From an uncultured Pseudomonadota bacterium (GTDB lineage Bacteria; Pseudomonadota; Alphaproteobacteria; RF32; CAG-239), in contig CASFRM010000014.1 in NCBI GenBank assembly GCA_949297185.1, positions 1 through 61,149 of the forward strand: 61,149 nt of DNA. Direction: 5' to 3'. Shown one piece after another: positions 32,208-42,193 of the stretch. The translations under genes were made by a program, and so were the position numbers. Position 1 is the first letter of the stretch, and the number at the start of each line of letters is the position of its first letter. Below the pieces are notes generated by a model. That model had not been told where the DNA came from, searched no databases, and saw only the letters and a program-made list of their open reading frames with translations.

Positions 32208-32929
32208 TGGAATGTATTATGGAAAAGTTTATTAAAAGAATTAGTGCGATTTTGACAGTTGTTGTGTTGTATCTTCTGGTAGGCGGTTTTTATCTGCAAT
32301 CAAAGGGATTTGTTTCTGATCCCGATAATTTTTTTGTATTGGCAAAACCGGCTCAGGCTGCTCAAAAAGCTAAAAGGGTAATTCCTGATAATTATGCTTT
32401 TCCGGATCAGCATGTAATGGGCGATAAAAATGCTCCGGTGACCTTGTATGAATATTCCTCGTTTGCTTGCACCCATTGTGCTACTTTTCATCTCAAAGTA
32501 TTGCCTCAGATTAAAAAAGAATTTGTCGATAAAGGTTTGCTAAAAGTGGTTTTTGTGCCTCTGCCGTTAGATAAAAATTCTATGGATGCCGCTTTGTTGG
32601 CTGAGTGTGTGGGTGATGATGAATATTTTGATTTTATCAATGTATTGTTTAAAAATCAGGGCGATTGGAGTTTGTCTTTTCATCCGCAAAAAACTTTAAT
32701 CCAATATGCCGTATTTAGCGGTGTTAATAAAGATTTGGCTGAAGCTTGTCTTAAAAATGATGCTAATGCCGAGGTCATTTTGACTAATCGTCAGAACGGA
32801 TTGTCAGATATCGGAATCTCGGGGACGCCGTCGTTTGTAGTGTCTTCTAGAAAGGGAAATGAATTGGTCGAAGGCTACAAATCTTTTGATGATTTTAAAG
32901 AAATTATCAATAAACATTCTAACTTTTAA
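32207..32929 (+). CDS. DsbA-family thiol-disulphide oxidoreductase
   Basis: A membrane anchor or signal at about residues 8-30 (RISAILTVVVLYLLVGGFYL) leads to a periplasmic thioredoxin fold. The redox motif is C88-T-H-C91 in FACTHCATFH, with the cis-proline loop SGTPSFVV near residue 207. This is the DsbA/DSBA-thioredoxin_4 type widespread in alphaproteobacteria, which catalyses disulphide formation or isomerisation in exported proteins. The cysteine-rich proteins at 28734-30439 are possible clients. An alternative ATG at 32219 is equally possible. Confidence 0.88.
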   Translation: MECIMEKFIKRISAILTVVVLYLLVGGFYLQSKGFVSDPDNFFVLAKPAQAAQKAKRVIPDNYAFPDQHVMGDKNAPVTLYEYSSFACTHCATFHLKVLPQIKKEFVDKGLLKVVFVPLPLDKNSMDAALLAECVGDDEYFDFINVLFKNQGDWSLSFHPQKTLIQYAVFSGVNKDLAEACLKNDANAEVILTNRQNGLSDIGISGTPSFVVSSRKGNELVEGYKSFDDFKEIINKHSNF

Positions 32930-32990
32930 AAAATAATATTCGTTGTTTGCCTTTTTTTAATAACTGCTTAATAATTGGTGGTGTAGTGTC

Positions 32991-33296
32991 TTGAGTATGG
33001 AAAAAGCATCTGAAGATATTGAACAGCTGGGTAAAAAAATTGCCAAGCTTCGCCAAAAAGAAGCAGCTGTTAGGCGTGAAAACAAAAAGACTACTCTGAA
33101 CAGAGCATCTAAGCTCGGGTTTAGAATCGCAGTGGATTTATTATCGGCTTTATTTGTCGGAGCGGCAATAGGGTATCTGGTCGATGAAACTTTTGCAACA
33201 AAGCCTTGGTTTATGGTGGTGTTCTTGTTTTTGGGCGGCGCTGCCGGAGTACTTAATGTGTATCGGCTGGCAAAGTCTGAAGATGCTAAAATATGA
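32991..33296 (+). CDS. atpI: ATP synthase protein I
   Basis: AtpI helps insert the c-ring. The 101-residue protein has a charged N-terminal helix and two membrane helices at about 45-63 and 71-90 (LLSALFVGAAIGYLVDETFA, PWFMVVFLFLGGAAGVLNVY), the alphaproteobacterial form. Starts at TTG 32991 and ATG 32997 are both possible. It opens the F0 operon, 14 bases before atpB. Confidence 0.9.
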   Translation: MSMEKASEDIEQLGKKIAKLRQKEAAVRRENKKTTLNRASKLGFRIAVDLLSALFVGAAIGYLVDETFATKPWFMVVFLFLGGAAGVLNVYRLAKSEDAKI

Positions 33297-33310
33297 GGAG
33301 ATAACTAAAA

Positions 33311-34033
33311 GTGTCAAACCCGCTCGAACAATTTGTTATTAAACCTATTATCCCGATTGAAGTAGCCGGGGTTGATATATCTTTTACAAATTCATCGCTG
33401 TTTATGGTTTTGGCGGTGGTAGTGTCGACCTTGATAATGGCCTTTTGTTTAAGAAAAAGGACTATGGTACCGGGAATGCTGCAATCTGTTCCCGAAAGTT
33501 TGTATGAGTTTATAAATAATTTGCTCAGAGAAAACGTCGGGGTCGAGGGACTAAAGTATTTCCCGTTTATTTTTACCGTTTTTGTGTTTATCGCTTTTGG
33601 TAATTTGTTAGGATTGTTCCCTTATGCATTTACCTTTACATCACATTTAACAGCAGTTGGCAGTTTGTCGCTGGTCGCTTTGTTGTTTAACATTGCGGTT
33701 GGTGTCAAAAATAAAAAATTAGGCTGGTTCAGAACATTTCTACCCAGAGGTATTCCTTTGGCATTGGCTCCGCTTATTGTGCCGATTGAAATGATATCTT
33801 TTTTATCAAAACCGTTTAGCCTTACAGTCCGTTTGGTCGCTAATATGACGGTCGGACATATTATGCTCAAAATTATTGCCGGTTTTGTTGTAAGTTTGGG
33901 CGTGTTGGGTATAATTCCTCTGTTGTTTAACGGAGCCATTGTCTGCTTTGAGATATTTATTTCTTTGCTGCAGGCGTTTATTTACACCGTGCTTAGCTGC
34001 ATCTATCTTGGTGAAGCTTTGCATGAACACTAA
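33311..34033 (+). CDS. atpB: ATP synthase F0 subunit a
   Basis: Subunit a forms the two half-channels of the proton path. The 240-residue protein has the essential Arg in the segment FSLTVRLVANMTVGH (about residue 170) and terminal ICLLQAFIYTVLSCIYLGEA-like helix. It begins with GTG, with GAGGAG nine bases upstream. Gene order and length are standard. Confidence 0.96.
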   Translation: MSNPLEQFVIKPIIPIEVAGVDISFTNSSLFMVLAVVVSTLIMAFCLRKRTMVPGMLQSVPESLYEFINNLLRENVGVEGLKYFPFIFTVFVFIAFGNLLGLFPYAFTFTSHLTAVGSLSLVALLFNIAVGVKNKKLGWFRTFLPRGIPLALAPLIVPIEMISFLSKPFSLTVRLVANMTVGHIMLKIIAGFVVSLGVLGIIPLLFNGAIVCFEIFISLLQAFIYTVLSCIYLGEALHEH

Positions 34034-34080
34034 TATATAATTATGTGAAACAACTAATATTTATTGGAAAGGATTAAAAA

Positions 34081-34302
34081 ATGGAACCTTTAGCTTTTAT
34101 CGGCGCCGGTATGTGCGCTTTGTCAATGATGGCTGCCGCTTGGGGCGTTAGTCAGGTTTGGACAACTATTATTTCTACCGTAGGACGTAATCCTCAGGTA
34201 AAGAAAGATGTTGATATCTATGGTTGGGCCGGATTTGCAGCCGTCGAAGCTATTGCATTGTATGCTTTGGTTATTGCATTGGTTATGTTGACCGGAAACT
34301 AA
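34081..34302 (+). CDS. atpE: ATP synthase F0 subunit c
   Basis: The 73-residue hairpin of two membrane helices has the polar loop GRNPQVKKD. The ion-binding Glu56 lies in AAVEAIALYALV. The residues after Glu are Ala-Ile, so the Na+ signature (Glu-Thr/Ser) is absent and proton use is expected. GGAAAGGA precedes the ATG. Confidence 0.96.
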   Translation: MEPLAFIGAGMCALSMMAAAWGVSQVWTTIISTVGRNPQVKKDVDIYGWAGFAAVEAIALYALVIALVMLTGN

Positions 34303-34386
34303 GTTGTCTTAATTATCCTTTCAGAACGGGAGGCTCGCTAGATGCTTGCTTCCCGTGTGAAAAGGAGATTGAAAGCGAGATGTCTT

Positions 34387-34878
34387 ATGCCACAGTTGGA
34401 TTTTAGTGTTTTTCCTTCTCAGTTGTTTTGGTTGGTAATTTGCTTTATGACAATGCTTTTTATCATGAGCCGTTTTATTATACCTAAAACCGCCGAGATG
34501 ATTAATTTGCGCCGTGCTAAAATTGATGCGGATTTGGAACAGGCCGAAGAAATTAAAAAACATGTGGAGGAGACTCTGGAGAAATATAAAAAATCTTTGG
34601 CTGAAGCAACGGCTAAGGCTAATATTTCCTTGCAGAAAACTCGCGATGAACTTAATGAAACAGTAGCCAGAAAACAAGAAGAAATCAGCCTTAGAATGAA
34701 GTCTGAGATGGAAGAAAACGAGAAAAAAATCGATGAGGCCAAAGATAGAGCAATGAAAAAGGTTGAAGAAGCTGCAGCGGATTTGGCTATCGATGTATTG
34801 GAAAAATTGGGGTTTTCGGGTATTAAGGCTAAAGATGCCAAAAATGCCTTAGACTTGGTAAAGAGAGAGCAATTATGA
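34387..34878 (+). CDS. atpF': ATP synthase F0 subunit b'
   Basis: One membrane helix (LFWLVICFMTMLFIMSRFII, about 13-32) is followed by a long charged coiled coil for the peripheral stalk. The ATG at 34387 gives 163 residues; an earlier frame start at 34342 is within a probable leader. Paired b' and b genes in the order a-c-b'-b are an alphaproteobacterial and photosynthetic-lineage arrangement, so this first copy is called b'. Confidence 0.88.
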   Translation: MPQLDFSVFPSQLFWLVICFMTMLFIMSRFIIPKTAEMINLRRAKIDADLEQAEEIKKHVEETLEKYKKSLAEATAKANISLQKTRDELNETVARKQEEISLRMKSEMEENEKKIDEAKDRAMKKVEEAAADLAIDVLEKLGFSGIKAKDAKNALDLVKREQL

Positions 34879-35474
34879 CACAGATGAATCCTGATGCCGA
34901 ATTAATTGATGCTACACAAATGGCTGTGTTTGATGCCGCTTCCGATGTCGTTGGATGGTGGGATAATATGGTCGATGCCATAAAAGCAAATCCGTTTTAT
35001 TTTGAGGCAGAATTTTGGGTCGCTGCGGCTTTTGTTTTGGTTGTTGTTGCTTTGGCAAAACCTGTGGTGCGAATGATCAAAAAAATGTTTAAGCAACGCA
35101 GTGATATGATTGCCGAAAGAATTAATGAAGCTGTGGAATTAAAGGAAGATGCTCAGAGGTTGTTGGCTGAGTATGAAAGAAAGTTTCGCAGTGCAGAAAA
35201 AGAAGCAAATGATATTTTGTTAAAATCAGAACGCGAAATAGAAGCGTTAAAAAGAGATACTTTGGCTAAACTTGATGCTGAAATGATAGTCAAAGAAAAA
35301 GAAATTAAATCGCGTTTGAAAATGGCTGAGGTTAGTGCATCAAGAGAAATTGCCGATACCACTGCAGATTTGACAATAGAAGTGGTAAAGAAAATTTTGG
35401 CAACAAGTCTTGATGATAAGGCTTTGGCTAAACTCGTAGACAATTCAATTGATAATCTTAAAAAATCAGCCTAG
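34875..35474 (+). CDS. atpF: ATP synthase F0 subunit b
   Basis: The second stalk subunit has 199 residues, with a 50-residue N-terminal extension before its membrane helix (EAEFWVAAAFVLVVVALAKP, about 44-63) and a C-terminal coiled coil ending in DLTIEVVKKILATSLDDKA, the delta-binding part. It overlaps b' by four bases. The F1 genes do not follow; the convergent pheA comes next, so F1 is encoded elsewhere. Confidence 0.93.
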   Translation: MTQMNPDAELIDATQMAVFDAASDVVGWWDNMVDAIKANPFYFEAEFWVAAAFVLVVVALAKPVVRMIKKMFKQRSDMIAERINEAVELKEDAQRLLAEYERKFRSAEKEANDILLKSEREIEALKRDTLAKLDAEMIVKEKEIKSRLKMAEVSASREIADTTADLTIEVVKKILATSLDDKALAKLVDNSIDNLKKSA

Positions 35475-36313
35475 TTGTTCTCGTCTCGGTAAGGATGACT
35501 GCGGTAGGTTCCGAGCATGGTGATTTCGTCGCCGAAAAACTGCAGCTCATTTATTGCATTTTTAAATGCTTGTCGATCGGGGTGTGATTCTACCTCAATA
35601 TAGAACTGGGCGGCAAAAAATTTTCCGTGCAGAAGATAGCTTTCAAGTTTATTGATGTTTATGGCGTTGGTGGCAAATCCTCCTAGCGCTTTGTATAGCG
35701 CAGCGGGAATGTTTTTTGCCTTAAAAATCAGTGAGGTAATGAATTTTTGTCCGTCATCTTGCGGGATTTTGTGTTCTCGTGACATAACCAAAAAACGTGT
35801 GGTATTATTGGCTGCATTTTCAATATTTGACGCTAATATCGGCAAATTGTAAAGTGAGGCAGCTGATTTTGAAGCTATGGCAGCTATGGATTTGTCATTG
35901 TTATTTATAATAAGTTCGCAAGAAAGTGCCGTGTCTGCTTGAGCTGACGGAATAATATTATTGTTTTTTAGAAAATTTGAGCATTGAGCAAGCGCTTGCG
36001 GGTGCGAAAATGCTGTTTTGATGTCGGTAAGTCTACTTCCGGGCAAGCCAATTAGCTGGTGATGGATATGTAGAAAATGTTCTCCGATTATATAAAGAGG
36101 TGTCTGAGATAGAAGAAAATGGACATCGGCTACTCGTCCGGCTGCCGAATTTTCTATCGGGATAACTGCTAAATCGGCTTTTTTTTCCTGTACGGCAGAA
36201 AAAGCTTTATCGAAACTCGCGCAAGGCATATAGTTATCGTCGGGATACAATTCTTGGCAGGCCAAATGGGAATAGGCCCCAAGGACTCCTTGAAATGCTA
36301 TTGTTTTTTTCAT
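35471..36313 (-). CDS. pheA: prephenate dehydratase
   Basis: The monofunctional enzyme converts prephenate to phenylpyruvate for phenylalanine synthesis. In 280 residues it shows IAFQGVLGAYSHLA at the start, DLAVIPIENSAAGRV, and NTTRFLVM with the catalytic Thr. An ACT domain (about 188-275) contains NINKLESYLLHG, where the usual ESRP effector motif reads ESYL, so phenylalanine feedback may differ. Its stop overlaps the atpF stop region by four bases, a tail-to-tail arrangement. Confidence 0.93.
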   Translation of the reverse strand: MKKTIAFQGVLGAYSHLACQELYPDDNYMPCASFDKAFSAVQEKKADLAVIPIENSAAGRVADVHFLLSQTPLYIIGEHFLHIHHQLIGLPGSRLTDIKTAFSHPQALAQCSNFLKNNNIIPSAQADTALSCELIINNNDKSIAAIASKSAASLYNLPILASNIENAANNTTRFLVMSREHKIPQDDGQKFITSLIFKAKNIPAALYKALGGFATNAININKLESYLLHGKFFAAQFYIEVESHPDRQAFKNAINELQFFGDEITMLGTYRSHPYRDENN

Positions 36314-36314
36314 G

Positions 36315-37034
36315 TTAATTTGCCTTTAGCTTATTCCATCCGGCTTTACGAGCTTTTTGGTTTTCTTGTTCTTGTTGCCAGTTTCTTATCGGTTCGTTCT
36401 TTTTTTGGAGTAAGGCTTTTTGCTCATCGGTTTGAGCAACACCTATCGGCATAAGCTGATTGAACAGAGCCGGTGAGGCAAAATCAACTTTGTTTTTGAT
36501 AAGCGGATCAATTATGGCATCGATAATCTGAGCTGCCGGTTTGGCATTAAAAGCGGTAATGTTGCCGGCGTAGAAAAAGGCAAGTGCATGGCACGGCGAT
36601 GAGAGTAAAACATCGGTGGAATCAACGCCGCGAACAAAACGCAGCATAATTTGCGGACGGATAACACAATTTTCGGTTTGGTCAAATATAATATTGTTAG
36701 GGTTCATCATCAATTCTGATTTGATAAGTGTTTGCAGTTCTTGGTTGATAACTCCACAAAAACCTACAACAGCCATACCATCAAGAGTGTAACCAGTATA
36801 GTTTTCAGGACGATTGGCAATCTGGTAACAGAATACTTGTTCTGAGTTTACTATATTGTTTAACGCTGAAGGACCGATTGCTGATGAAATTTTTTCTAAT
36901 ACGGTGTTGTATTTTGGATCTGGTTTCCAGGTTGCTTCTTGGGGATTTTGTGATGTGGCATCGGCATCTTGAGCAAAAGCCGGCGAAAAGGTTATAAGAC
37001 AACAAATCAAAACGGCGGTGAATCGCAACAACAT
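36315..37034 (-). CDS. secreted protein of unknown function
   Basis: The 239-residue protein has a clear signal peptide (FTAVLICCLITFSPAFAQ, cleavage after about residue 21). The rest has four cysteines (VFCYQ, VGFCGVI, ENCVIRPQ, SSPCHALAF) likely to form disulphides, and a charged C-terminal helix. I recognise no family. It lies one base from the pheA start, so it is cotranscribed with it, although a metabolic link is not evident. Confidence 0.7.
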   Translation of the reverse strand: MLLRFTAVLICCLITFSPAFAQDADATSQNPQEATWKPDPKYNTVLEKISSAIGPSALNNIVNSEQVFCYQIANRPENYTGYTLDGMAVVGFCGVINQELQTLIKSELMMNPNNIIFDQTENCVIRPQIMLRFVRGVDSTDVLLSSPCHALAFFYAGNITAFNAKPAAQIIDAIIDPLIKNKVDFASPALFNQLMPIGVAQTDEQKALLQKKNEPIRNWQQEQENQKARKAGWNKLKAN

Positions 37035-37116
37035 AGTATTTTCTCCTTTATTTATCGCTCGAGATTATATAACTTTATTTTCGGTTTTCCAAGGAGATAA
37101 AAAAAGATAGTAACAC

Positions 37117-37144
37117 AAAAAAGCCTCCGATTTCCACGGAGGCT
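37117..37144 (-). terminator. terminator of rpmJ
   Basis: On the minus strand AGCCTCCG/CGGAGGCT closes a seven-base loop and is followed by six T, 31 bases beyond the rpmJ stop. Confidence 0.9.
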
Positions 37145-37174
37145 GAGAGTCTCTAAAAATTTAAATATCAACGA

Positions 37175-37300
37175 TTAACCTTGACGAGCTTTCAGCTTCG
37201 GGTTCTTTTTGTTGATTACATATACGCGGCCTTTGCGGCGGACAACTTGACAGTCCTTATCGCGAACTTTTTTGCTTTTTAATGAACTGTAAACCTTCAT
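37175..37300 (-). CDS. rpmJ: 50S ribosomal protein bL36
   Basis: This 41-residue open frame reads [20 protein letters not shown] and continues with [21 protein letters not shown], the proteobacterial bL36 of the zinc-free type (only one Cys). It binds 23S rRNA in the large subunit. It stands alone with its own terminator, as it often does in alphaproteobacteria. The downstream secreted-protein gene at 37034 is beyond the terminator. Confidence 0.97.
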   Translation of the reverse strand: MKVYSSLKSKKVRDKDCQVVRRKGRVYVINKKNPKLKARQG

Positions 37301-37452
37301 CTTCTTAATCCTTCAATCTTAAAAGTTGTCTGCAACCTATTATAAATTAATCTGATTGTCAACTGATATTTTTTATTTCTTGGTAAAAAATAAGATTAAT
37401 TTGCTTTTTTTGTGATTACTTATATAATTACAATCCTGTTGAGAGGTTAGTT

Positions 37453-38040
37453 ATGTGTAAAAAAATACTGTTTTTTTTAGCTTTGCTGTGGGCGACTCCC
37501 GCTTTTTCGCAAATGTCTTATATTGATGAGGCCAGAGCTTTGGGTGCCGTAGCAGGGCAGGGTTTGGCTTGTGGTTCGGCTAAATATGATACTTTTGAGT
37601 TGTTGGCCAGAGCAATAATTTTAACTAAATCTCCTAATGATGCGCTGCAAGATAAGGCTTTGAGAGTGTTTACCGAAGAAAAAGCCGATGTCTTTGTGTC
37701 AAAACAGTTGGATAATTTTGCCGATTGTCAGAATATTGTGAATCGTTTTGATGCTCAAGATATTTTTAAGGCTTCGCTTTATGCCGACGGTACCATAAAA
37801 ATGCCTGACGGTCAGGTGCTTACTCCGCGAAATCCGTATGATGCTACTATGATTTATGATAGAAACTCTAATGTAAGACAAAGAGCTGCAGCTATTTATA
37901 ATAAAGATGTAAGTAATGTTAGAAAAGTGGAGTTTAAGGATGCCTCGATGCAAGCCGGACGACAGATAAAGCCGGCCGGAGCTCAAACCGGAAGTCAACA
38001 AATTTTGACTATGCCTAAGAGAATCTCCCGTAAGAAATAA
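37453..38040 (+). CDS. periplasmic protein of unknown function
   Basis: A signal peptide ([18 protein letters not shown]) precedes a 175-residue mature protein. It has a helical N-terminal half with two cysteines ([16 protein letters not shown]) and a basic, low-complexity C-terminus ([15 protein letters not shown]). Such early-paired Cys and the helical bundle recall small periplasmic proteins of alphaproteobacteria, but I cannot name the family. It is probably separate from ettA, which starts 71 bases later. Confidence 0.65.
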   Translation: MCKKILFFLALLWATPAFSQMSYIDEARALGAVAGQGLACGSAKYDTFELLARAIILTKSPNDALQDKALRVFTEEKADVFVSKQLDNFADCQNIVNRFDAQDIFKASLYADGTIKMPDGQVLTPRNPYDATMIYDRNSNVRQRAAAIYNKDVSNVRKVEFKDASMQAGRQIKPAGAQTGSQQILTMPKRISRKK

Positions 38041-38110
38041 AAAGTTATTGCATAATCTCAAACTTGCCTTTATATTGCGGGCAAGTTTAATTTGTTGTGG
38101 AGAATTTATA

Positions 38111-39793
38111 ATGGCTGCAGTCCAATATGTATTTGTCATGCAAAATTTAACCAAAGTGTTTCCCGGCGGTAAAGAGCTGTTTAAGGGGATAACTTTGTCA
38201 TTTTTACCGGGGGCTAAAATCGGTGTCTTGGGTGTGAATGGTGCCGGTAAGTCGACTCTTTTGAAAATTATGGCCGGCGTTGATAAAGAATTTAACGGTG
38301 AGGCTTGGGCTGCCGATGGGGTTAAGGTTGGATATTTGGAACAAGAACCAAAACTTGATCCCAGCAAAAATGTTATGGAAAACATTATGGACGGTTTGGG
38401 CGAAACCAGAGATTTGTTGAAAAAATTTGAAGAAGTTTCAATGAAATTTGCCGAGCCGATGTCTGATGAAGAAATGAATGCTCTTATTGAAGAACAGGCC
38501 GAGTTGCAGGAGAAAATTGATGCTTGCAACGGTTGGGATTTGGAAAGAACTATTGAAATTGCCATGGATGCGTTGCGTTGTCCGCCGGCTGATGCCGATG
38601 TTACCAAACTTTCTGGCGGTGAAAAAAGACGCGTGGCTTTGTGTCGTTTGTTGTTGCAACAGCCCGATATGCTATTGCTTGATGAGCCTACCAACCACTT
38701 GGATGCCGAATCGGTCGCTTGGCTGGAAAGACACCTTAAGGATTATAAGGGTACGGTAGTGATGGTTACTCACGATAGATACTTTTTGGATAATGTAACG
38801 GGGTGGATTTTGGAACTCGACCGCGGACAAGGTATTCCTTATGAGGGAAATTATTCTTCTTGGTTGGAACAAAAGCAAAAACGTCTTGAGCAAGAGGCCA
38901 GAGAAGAAACCGCAAGACAGAAGGTGTTGGCTAATGAATTGGAATGGATTCAAAAGAATCCGAAAGCTCGTCAGGCAAAATCTAAAGCACGTATCAATGC
39001 TTATGATGAATTGTTGGCTCAAGCAACCAAAGATAAGATTACTACTGCCAATATTAATATCCCGATGACCGAAAGATTGGGCGATTTGGTGATCGAGGCA
39101 AATCATATTTCTAAAGGATATGGCGACAGAATTTTGATTGACGACTTGTCATTTAAAATTCCTAAAGGAGCCATCGTGGGAATTATCGGACCTAACGGTG
39201 CCGGTAAGACTACTTTGTTTAGAATGATTACCGGACAAGAGAAACCGGATTCCGGCGAAATCAGACTTGGTGAATCGGTCGATTTGGGATATGTTGATCA
39301 GTCGCGTGATGAGCTTGATCCTAATAAAACGGTTTGGGAAGAAATTTCCGACGGGCTTGATATGATTAAACTAGGAAAAGGCGAAGTGCCGTCCAGAGCT
39401 TATGTCGGACAATTTAACTTTAAGGGCGGCGACCAACAGAAGAAGGTTGGTCAGCTTTCCGGCGGTGAGAGAAACCGCGTGCACTTGGCTAAAATGCTTA
39501 AAAAAGGCGCTAATGTGATTTTGCTTGATGAACCGACCAATGATTTGGATGTTGATACATTGCGTTCTTTGGAAGAAGGTATTATGGCTTATCCGGGGTG
39601 CGTACTGGTTACATCGCACGATAGATGGTTTTTGGATAGATTGGCAACTCATATTTTGGCCTATGAAGATGATGGTCATGTCGAATGGTTTGAAGGAAAC
39701 TTTGAAGAATACGAAAAAGACAAGGTTCGTCGTCTTGGTGAAGAGGCTTTGAGACCTCATAGAAACAGGTATAAAACCTTAACCAGACAATAA
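38111..39793 (+). CDS. ettA: energy-dependent translational throttle protein EttA (ABC-F)
   Basis: EttA binds the ribosomal E site and gates the first peptide bond according to ATP level. The 560-residue protein has two ABC domains: Walker [10 protein letters not shown] and GPNGAGKTT, signatures [12 protein letters not shown] and [12 protein letters not shown], Walker [12 protein letters not shown] and [11 protein letters not shown]. The EttA-specific arm insertion (about 95-140) and linker with [18 protein letters not shown] are present. The ATG at 38111 has GGAG 10 bases upstream; a longer frame from 38048 is rejected. A perfect terminator follows. Confidence 0.95.
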   Translation: MAAVQYVFVMQNLTKVFPGGKELFKGITLSFLPGAKIGVLGVNGAGKSTLLKIMAGVDKEFNGEAWAADGVKVGYLEQEPKLDPSKNVMENIMDGLGETRDLLKKFEEVSMKFAEPMSDEEMNALIEEQAELQEKIDACNGWDLERTIEIAMDALRCPPADADVTKLSGGEKRRVALCRLLLQQPDMLLLDEPTNHLDAESVAWLERHLKDYKGTVVMVTHDRYFLDNVTGWILELDRGQGIPYEGNYSSWLEQKQKRLEQEAREETARQKVLANELEWIQKNPKARQAKSKARINAYDELLAQATKDKITTANINIPMTERLGDLVIEANHISKGYGDRILIDDLSFKIPKGAIVGIIGPNGAGKTTLFRMITGQEKPDSGEIRLGESVDLGYVDQSRDELDPNKTVWEEISDGLDMIKLGKGEVPSRAYVGQFNFKGGDQQKKVGQLSGGERNRVHLAKMLKKGANVILLDEPTNDLDVDTLRSLEEGIMAYPGCVLVTSHDRWFLDRLATHILAYEDDGHVEWFEGNFEEYEKDKVRRLGEEALRPHRNRYKTLTRQ

Positions 39794-39823
39794 ATATACA
39801 TTTTTGAAAATGATGCTTGTGTG

Positions 39824-39856
39824 CCCGTATGAATAAATTTATTCATACGGGTTTTT
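39824..39856 (+). terminator. terminator after ettA
   Basis: A perfect 14-bp self-complementary arm pair, CCCGTATGAATAAA with its reverse complement, is followed by five T. The stem needs a tight turn at the centre. Confidence 0.92.
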
Positions 39857-39962
39857 GTAAAAAAAAGTAAGTTGGGGAATATTTAATATTTGTTTAGAAA
39901 TATGTGCTAATTTGAGCTAAATTGAAAATAGTTTTTGTTGGCTTTAATTCTGGATTGATAAA

Positions 39963-41039
39963 ATGTTACTTGCATATTTAGATGGTTTTTCATGGGCTGA
40001 TTTTGTAACCAGCCCTTATTGGCGCTCTTTTTGGGCTTTCTTTACTGCTCTTTTGGTCGCTTTGGCTTTGGGTAATAAAACAGTTGATTTACTTCATAAA
40101 CATCAACTCAAAGGTCAGCCTATCAGAGAAGATGGTCCTCGATCACATCTCTTGACTAAAAAAGGTACTCCGACCATGGGAGGAATTTTAATCCTCGGAG
40201 CGGCAATATTGTCTATGTTGTTGTGGTGTAACCTTAGTAATGTTTTTGTGTGGGTCGGCATTGCCGTGTTGCTTATTTACGGTATAGTCGGATTTATTGA
40301 TGATTATATGAAAGTTACCAAACAGACCTCCGCCGCTATGACTGCAAAGATGAAACTAATTTTACAATTTGCGACAGCTTTGGTTGCTATTCTTCTCATA
40401 ACCAATTATACACCTGAGGAATATAAATTTATCTTAAACTTCCCTTATACTCACGGATATTCTTGGAATCTGGGATGGTGGTATGTGCCTTTTGCCATGA
40501 TTGTTATTGCCGGTGCTTCTAACGGAGTTAACTTAAGCGACGGACTTGATGGCTTGGCATCAGGGCTGCTCTCTTGCGCGTTTGTAGTTTTTATGGCAGC
40601 CGCTTATATCTCAGGAACCGCTCTGGCGTTGCAATACTTTGTACCTGTTATTCCTCAAGCTGCCGATGTGGCAATCATGTGCGCCGCCGTCGTCGGGGCT
40701 TGCTTGGGATTCTTGTGGTTTAATGCCAAACCGGCACAAATGTTTATGGGTGATACCGGCTCGCTCGCATTGGGTGCTTTTTTGGGTTTGGTGGCTGTTA
40801 TGCTTAAACAAGAAATTTTACTCGCTATTGCCGGCGGCGTCTTCGTAATGGAGTCAGTTTCGGTAATGATTCAGGTCGGTTGGTTTAAAATTTCCGGCGG
40901 TAAGAGATTCTTCAAAATGGCACCAATACATCATCATTTTGAACAACTCGGTTGGGCTGAGACAAAGGTGGTATTTCGGTTTTGGTTGATAGCCATTATT
41001 TTGGCAGTTGTTGCTTTGGCAGCATTTGTTAACAAATAA
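39963..41039 (+). CDS. mraY: phospho-N-acetylmuramoyl-pentapeptide-transferase
   Basis: MraY makes lipid I on the inner membrane. The 358-residue protein has ten membrane helices and the catalytic motifs FIDDYMKV (about 115), NLSDGLDGLASG (about 185) and IHHHFE near the C-terminus. It begins the local cell-wall cluster, with ettA and a terminator upstream instead of murF. ftsW starts 14 bases downstream with GGAGG. Confidence 0.97.
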   Translation: MLLAYLDGFSWADFVTSPYWRSFWAFFTALLVALALGNKTVDLLHKHQLKGQPIREDGPRSHLLTKKGTPTMGGILILGAAILSMLLWCNLSNVFVWVGIAVLLIYGIVGFIDDYMKVTKQTSAAMTAKMKLILQFATALVAILLITNYTPEEYKFILNFPYTHGYSWNLGWWYVPFAMIVIAGASNGVNLSDGLDGLASGLLSCAFVVFMAAAYISGTALALQYFVPVIPQAADVAIMCAAVVGACLGFLWFNAKPAQMFMGDTGSLALGAFLGLVAVMLKQEILLAIAGGVFVMESVSVMIQVGWFKISGGKRFFKMAPIHHHFEQLGWAETKVVFRFWLIAIILAVVALAAFVNK

Positions 41040-41053
41040 ACGGAGGATTTCCG

Positions 41054-42193
41054 ATGTGGGTATCTTTTTCCAGAACCAGTAGAAATATTGTTGCTAATTG
41101 GTGGTGGACGGTTGATAAATGGCTGCTTGGTGCAGTCGTGTTTTTGCTCGGTTGCGGAATGGTGCTGAGTTTTTCGGCTTCTCCGGCGGTTGCTCAAAGA
41201 ATTAATGTCGGAACTTATCATTTTGTGTATCGGCACTTGTTTTATCTTGGAATTGCCGTTACGGTGATGATGTCTTTTTCTATGCTGGGGCTGAAATATA
41301 TAAGAAGATTTGCTCTTCTAGGGTATACCGTAGTGTTGTTCTTATTGATGGCTACTTTACTTTTTGGAGTGGAAATTAAAGGTGCTAAGAGATGGTTGGA
41401 TTTGGGCGTGCAAATTCAACCTTCGGAGTTTTTGAAACCAACATTTATCGTCTTTACAGCGTGGTTGTTTGAAATGCAACGCAGATACAGAAATTTTCAT
41501 GGCGTGGTTATAAGTATTGTTTTGACCGGATTAACTTGCTTTATGTTGTTGCGTCAGCCTGATTACGGTATGACCTTCGTTGTTGCAGTTATTTGGTTTG
41601 TGCAGTTGTTTTTGGCCGGATTGCCGATAAAACGCTTGCTTATCGTCGGTGCTTTGTTAGTGGCCGTGTTTATTGTCGGATATTTTGCCTTGCCTCACGT
41701 TCAGGTCAGAGTTGAGCAGATGCTCGCCGGTGTGTTCGGAGGAGAACCTTCCTATCAGGTTAAAAGATCTTTGGAGGCTTTTAAAAACGGTGGATGGTTT
41801 GGCGTAGGTGTCGGCGAAGGTGTGGTTAAATGGCATATCCCCGATGCGCATACGGATTTTGTTTTTCCGGTTGCTGCCGAAGAATACGGAATGTTTTTCT
41901 GTTTGGCCATCGTATTGGCTTATGCCATAATTGTGGTTCGCTCAATGTGGCTTTCGGTAAGAGATGATAATATGTTTATCGTTTTATCGGTTTGCGGTTT
42001 GGCAGCAAGTTTTGGTTTGCAGGCTTTTGTTAATATGGCATCTACACTACAGTTGGGGCCAACCAAAGGTATGGCACTGCCTTTGGTGTCTTACGGCGGT
42101 TCTTCGCTTTTGGGGGCATCGCTCGGAATCGGAATGTTGCTGGCTTTAACCAGAAAAAATGTTCATGCGGAGGATAAAGATGACGAAGCATAA
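41054..42193 (+). CDS. ftsW: lipid II polymerase FtsW
   Basis: FtsW is the septal SEDS glycosyltransferase. The 379-residue protein has ten helices, GAKRWLDLGVQIQPSEFLKP, the catalytic-loop region ending in PDAHTDFVFPVAAEEYG, and PTKGMALPLVSYGGSS. It directly follows mraY, so murD, normally between them in alphaproteobacteria, is missing. Its end overlaps murG by 14 bases. Confidence 0.96.
   Translation: MWVSFSRTSRNIVANWWWTVDKWLLGAVVFLLGCGMVLSFSASPAVAQRINVGTYHFVYRHLFYLGIAVTVMMSFSMLGLKYIRRFALLGYTVVLFLLMATLLFGVEIKGAKRWLDLGVQIQPSEFLKPTFIVFTAWLFEMQRRYRNFHGVVISIVLTGLTCFMLLRQPDYGMTFVVAVIWFVQLFLAGLPIKRLLIVGALLVAVFIVGYFALPHVQVRVEQMLAGVFGGEPSYQVKRSLEAFKNGGWFGVGVGEGVVKWHIPDAHTDFVFPVAAEEYGMFFCLAIVLAYAIIVVRSMWLSVRDDNMFIVLSVCGLAASFGLQAFVNMASTLQLGPTKGMALPLVSYGGSSLLGASLGIGMLLALTRKNVHAEDKDDEA

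Noticed and set aside
37699-38694. 331-codon minus-strand frame opposite the periplasmic protein and ettA
   Set aside because: It spans two real plus-strand genes and a promoter gap. Its composition is that of a reverse-strand shadow (Ser/Leu/Ile rich).
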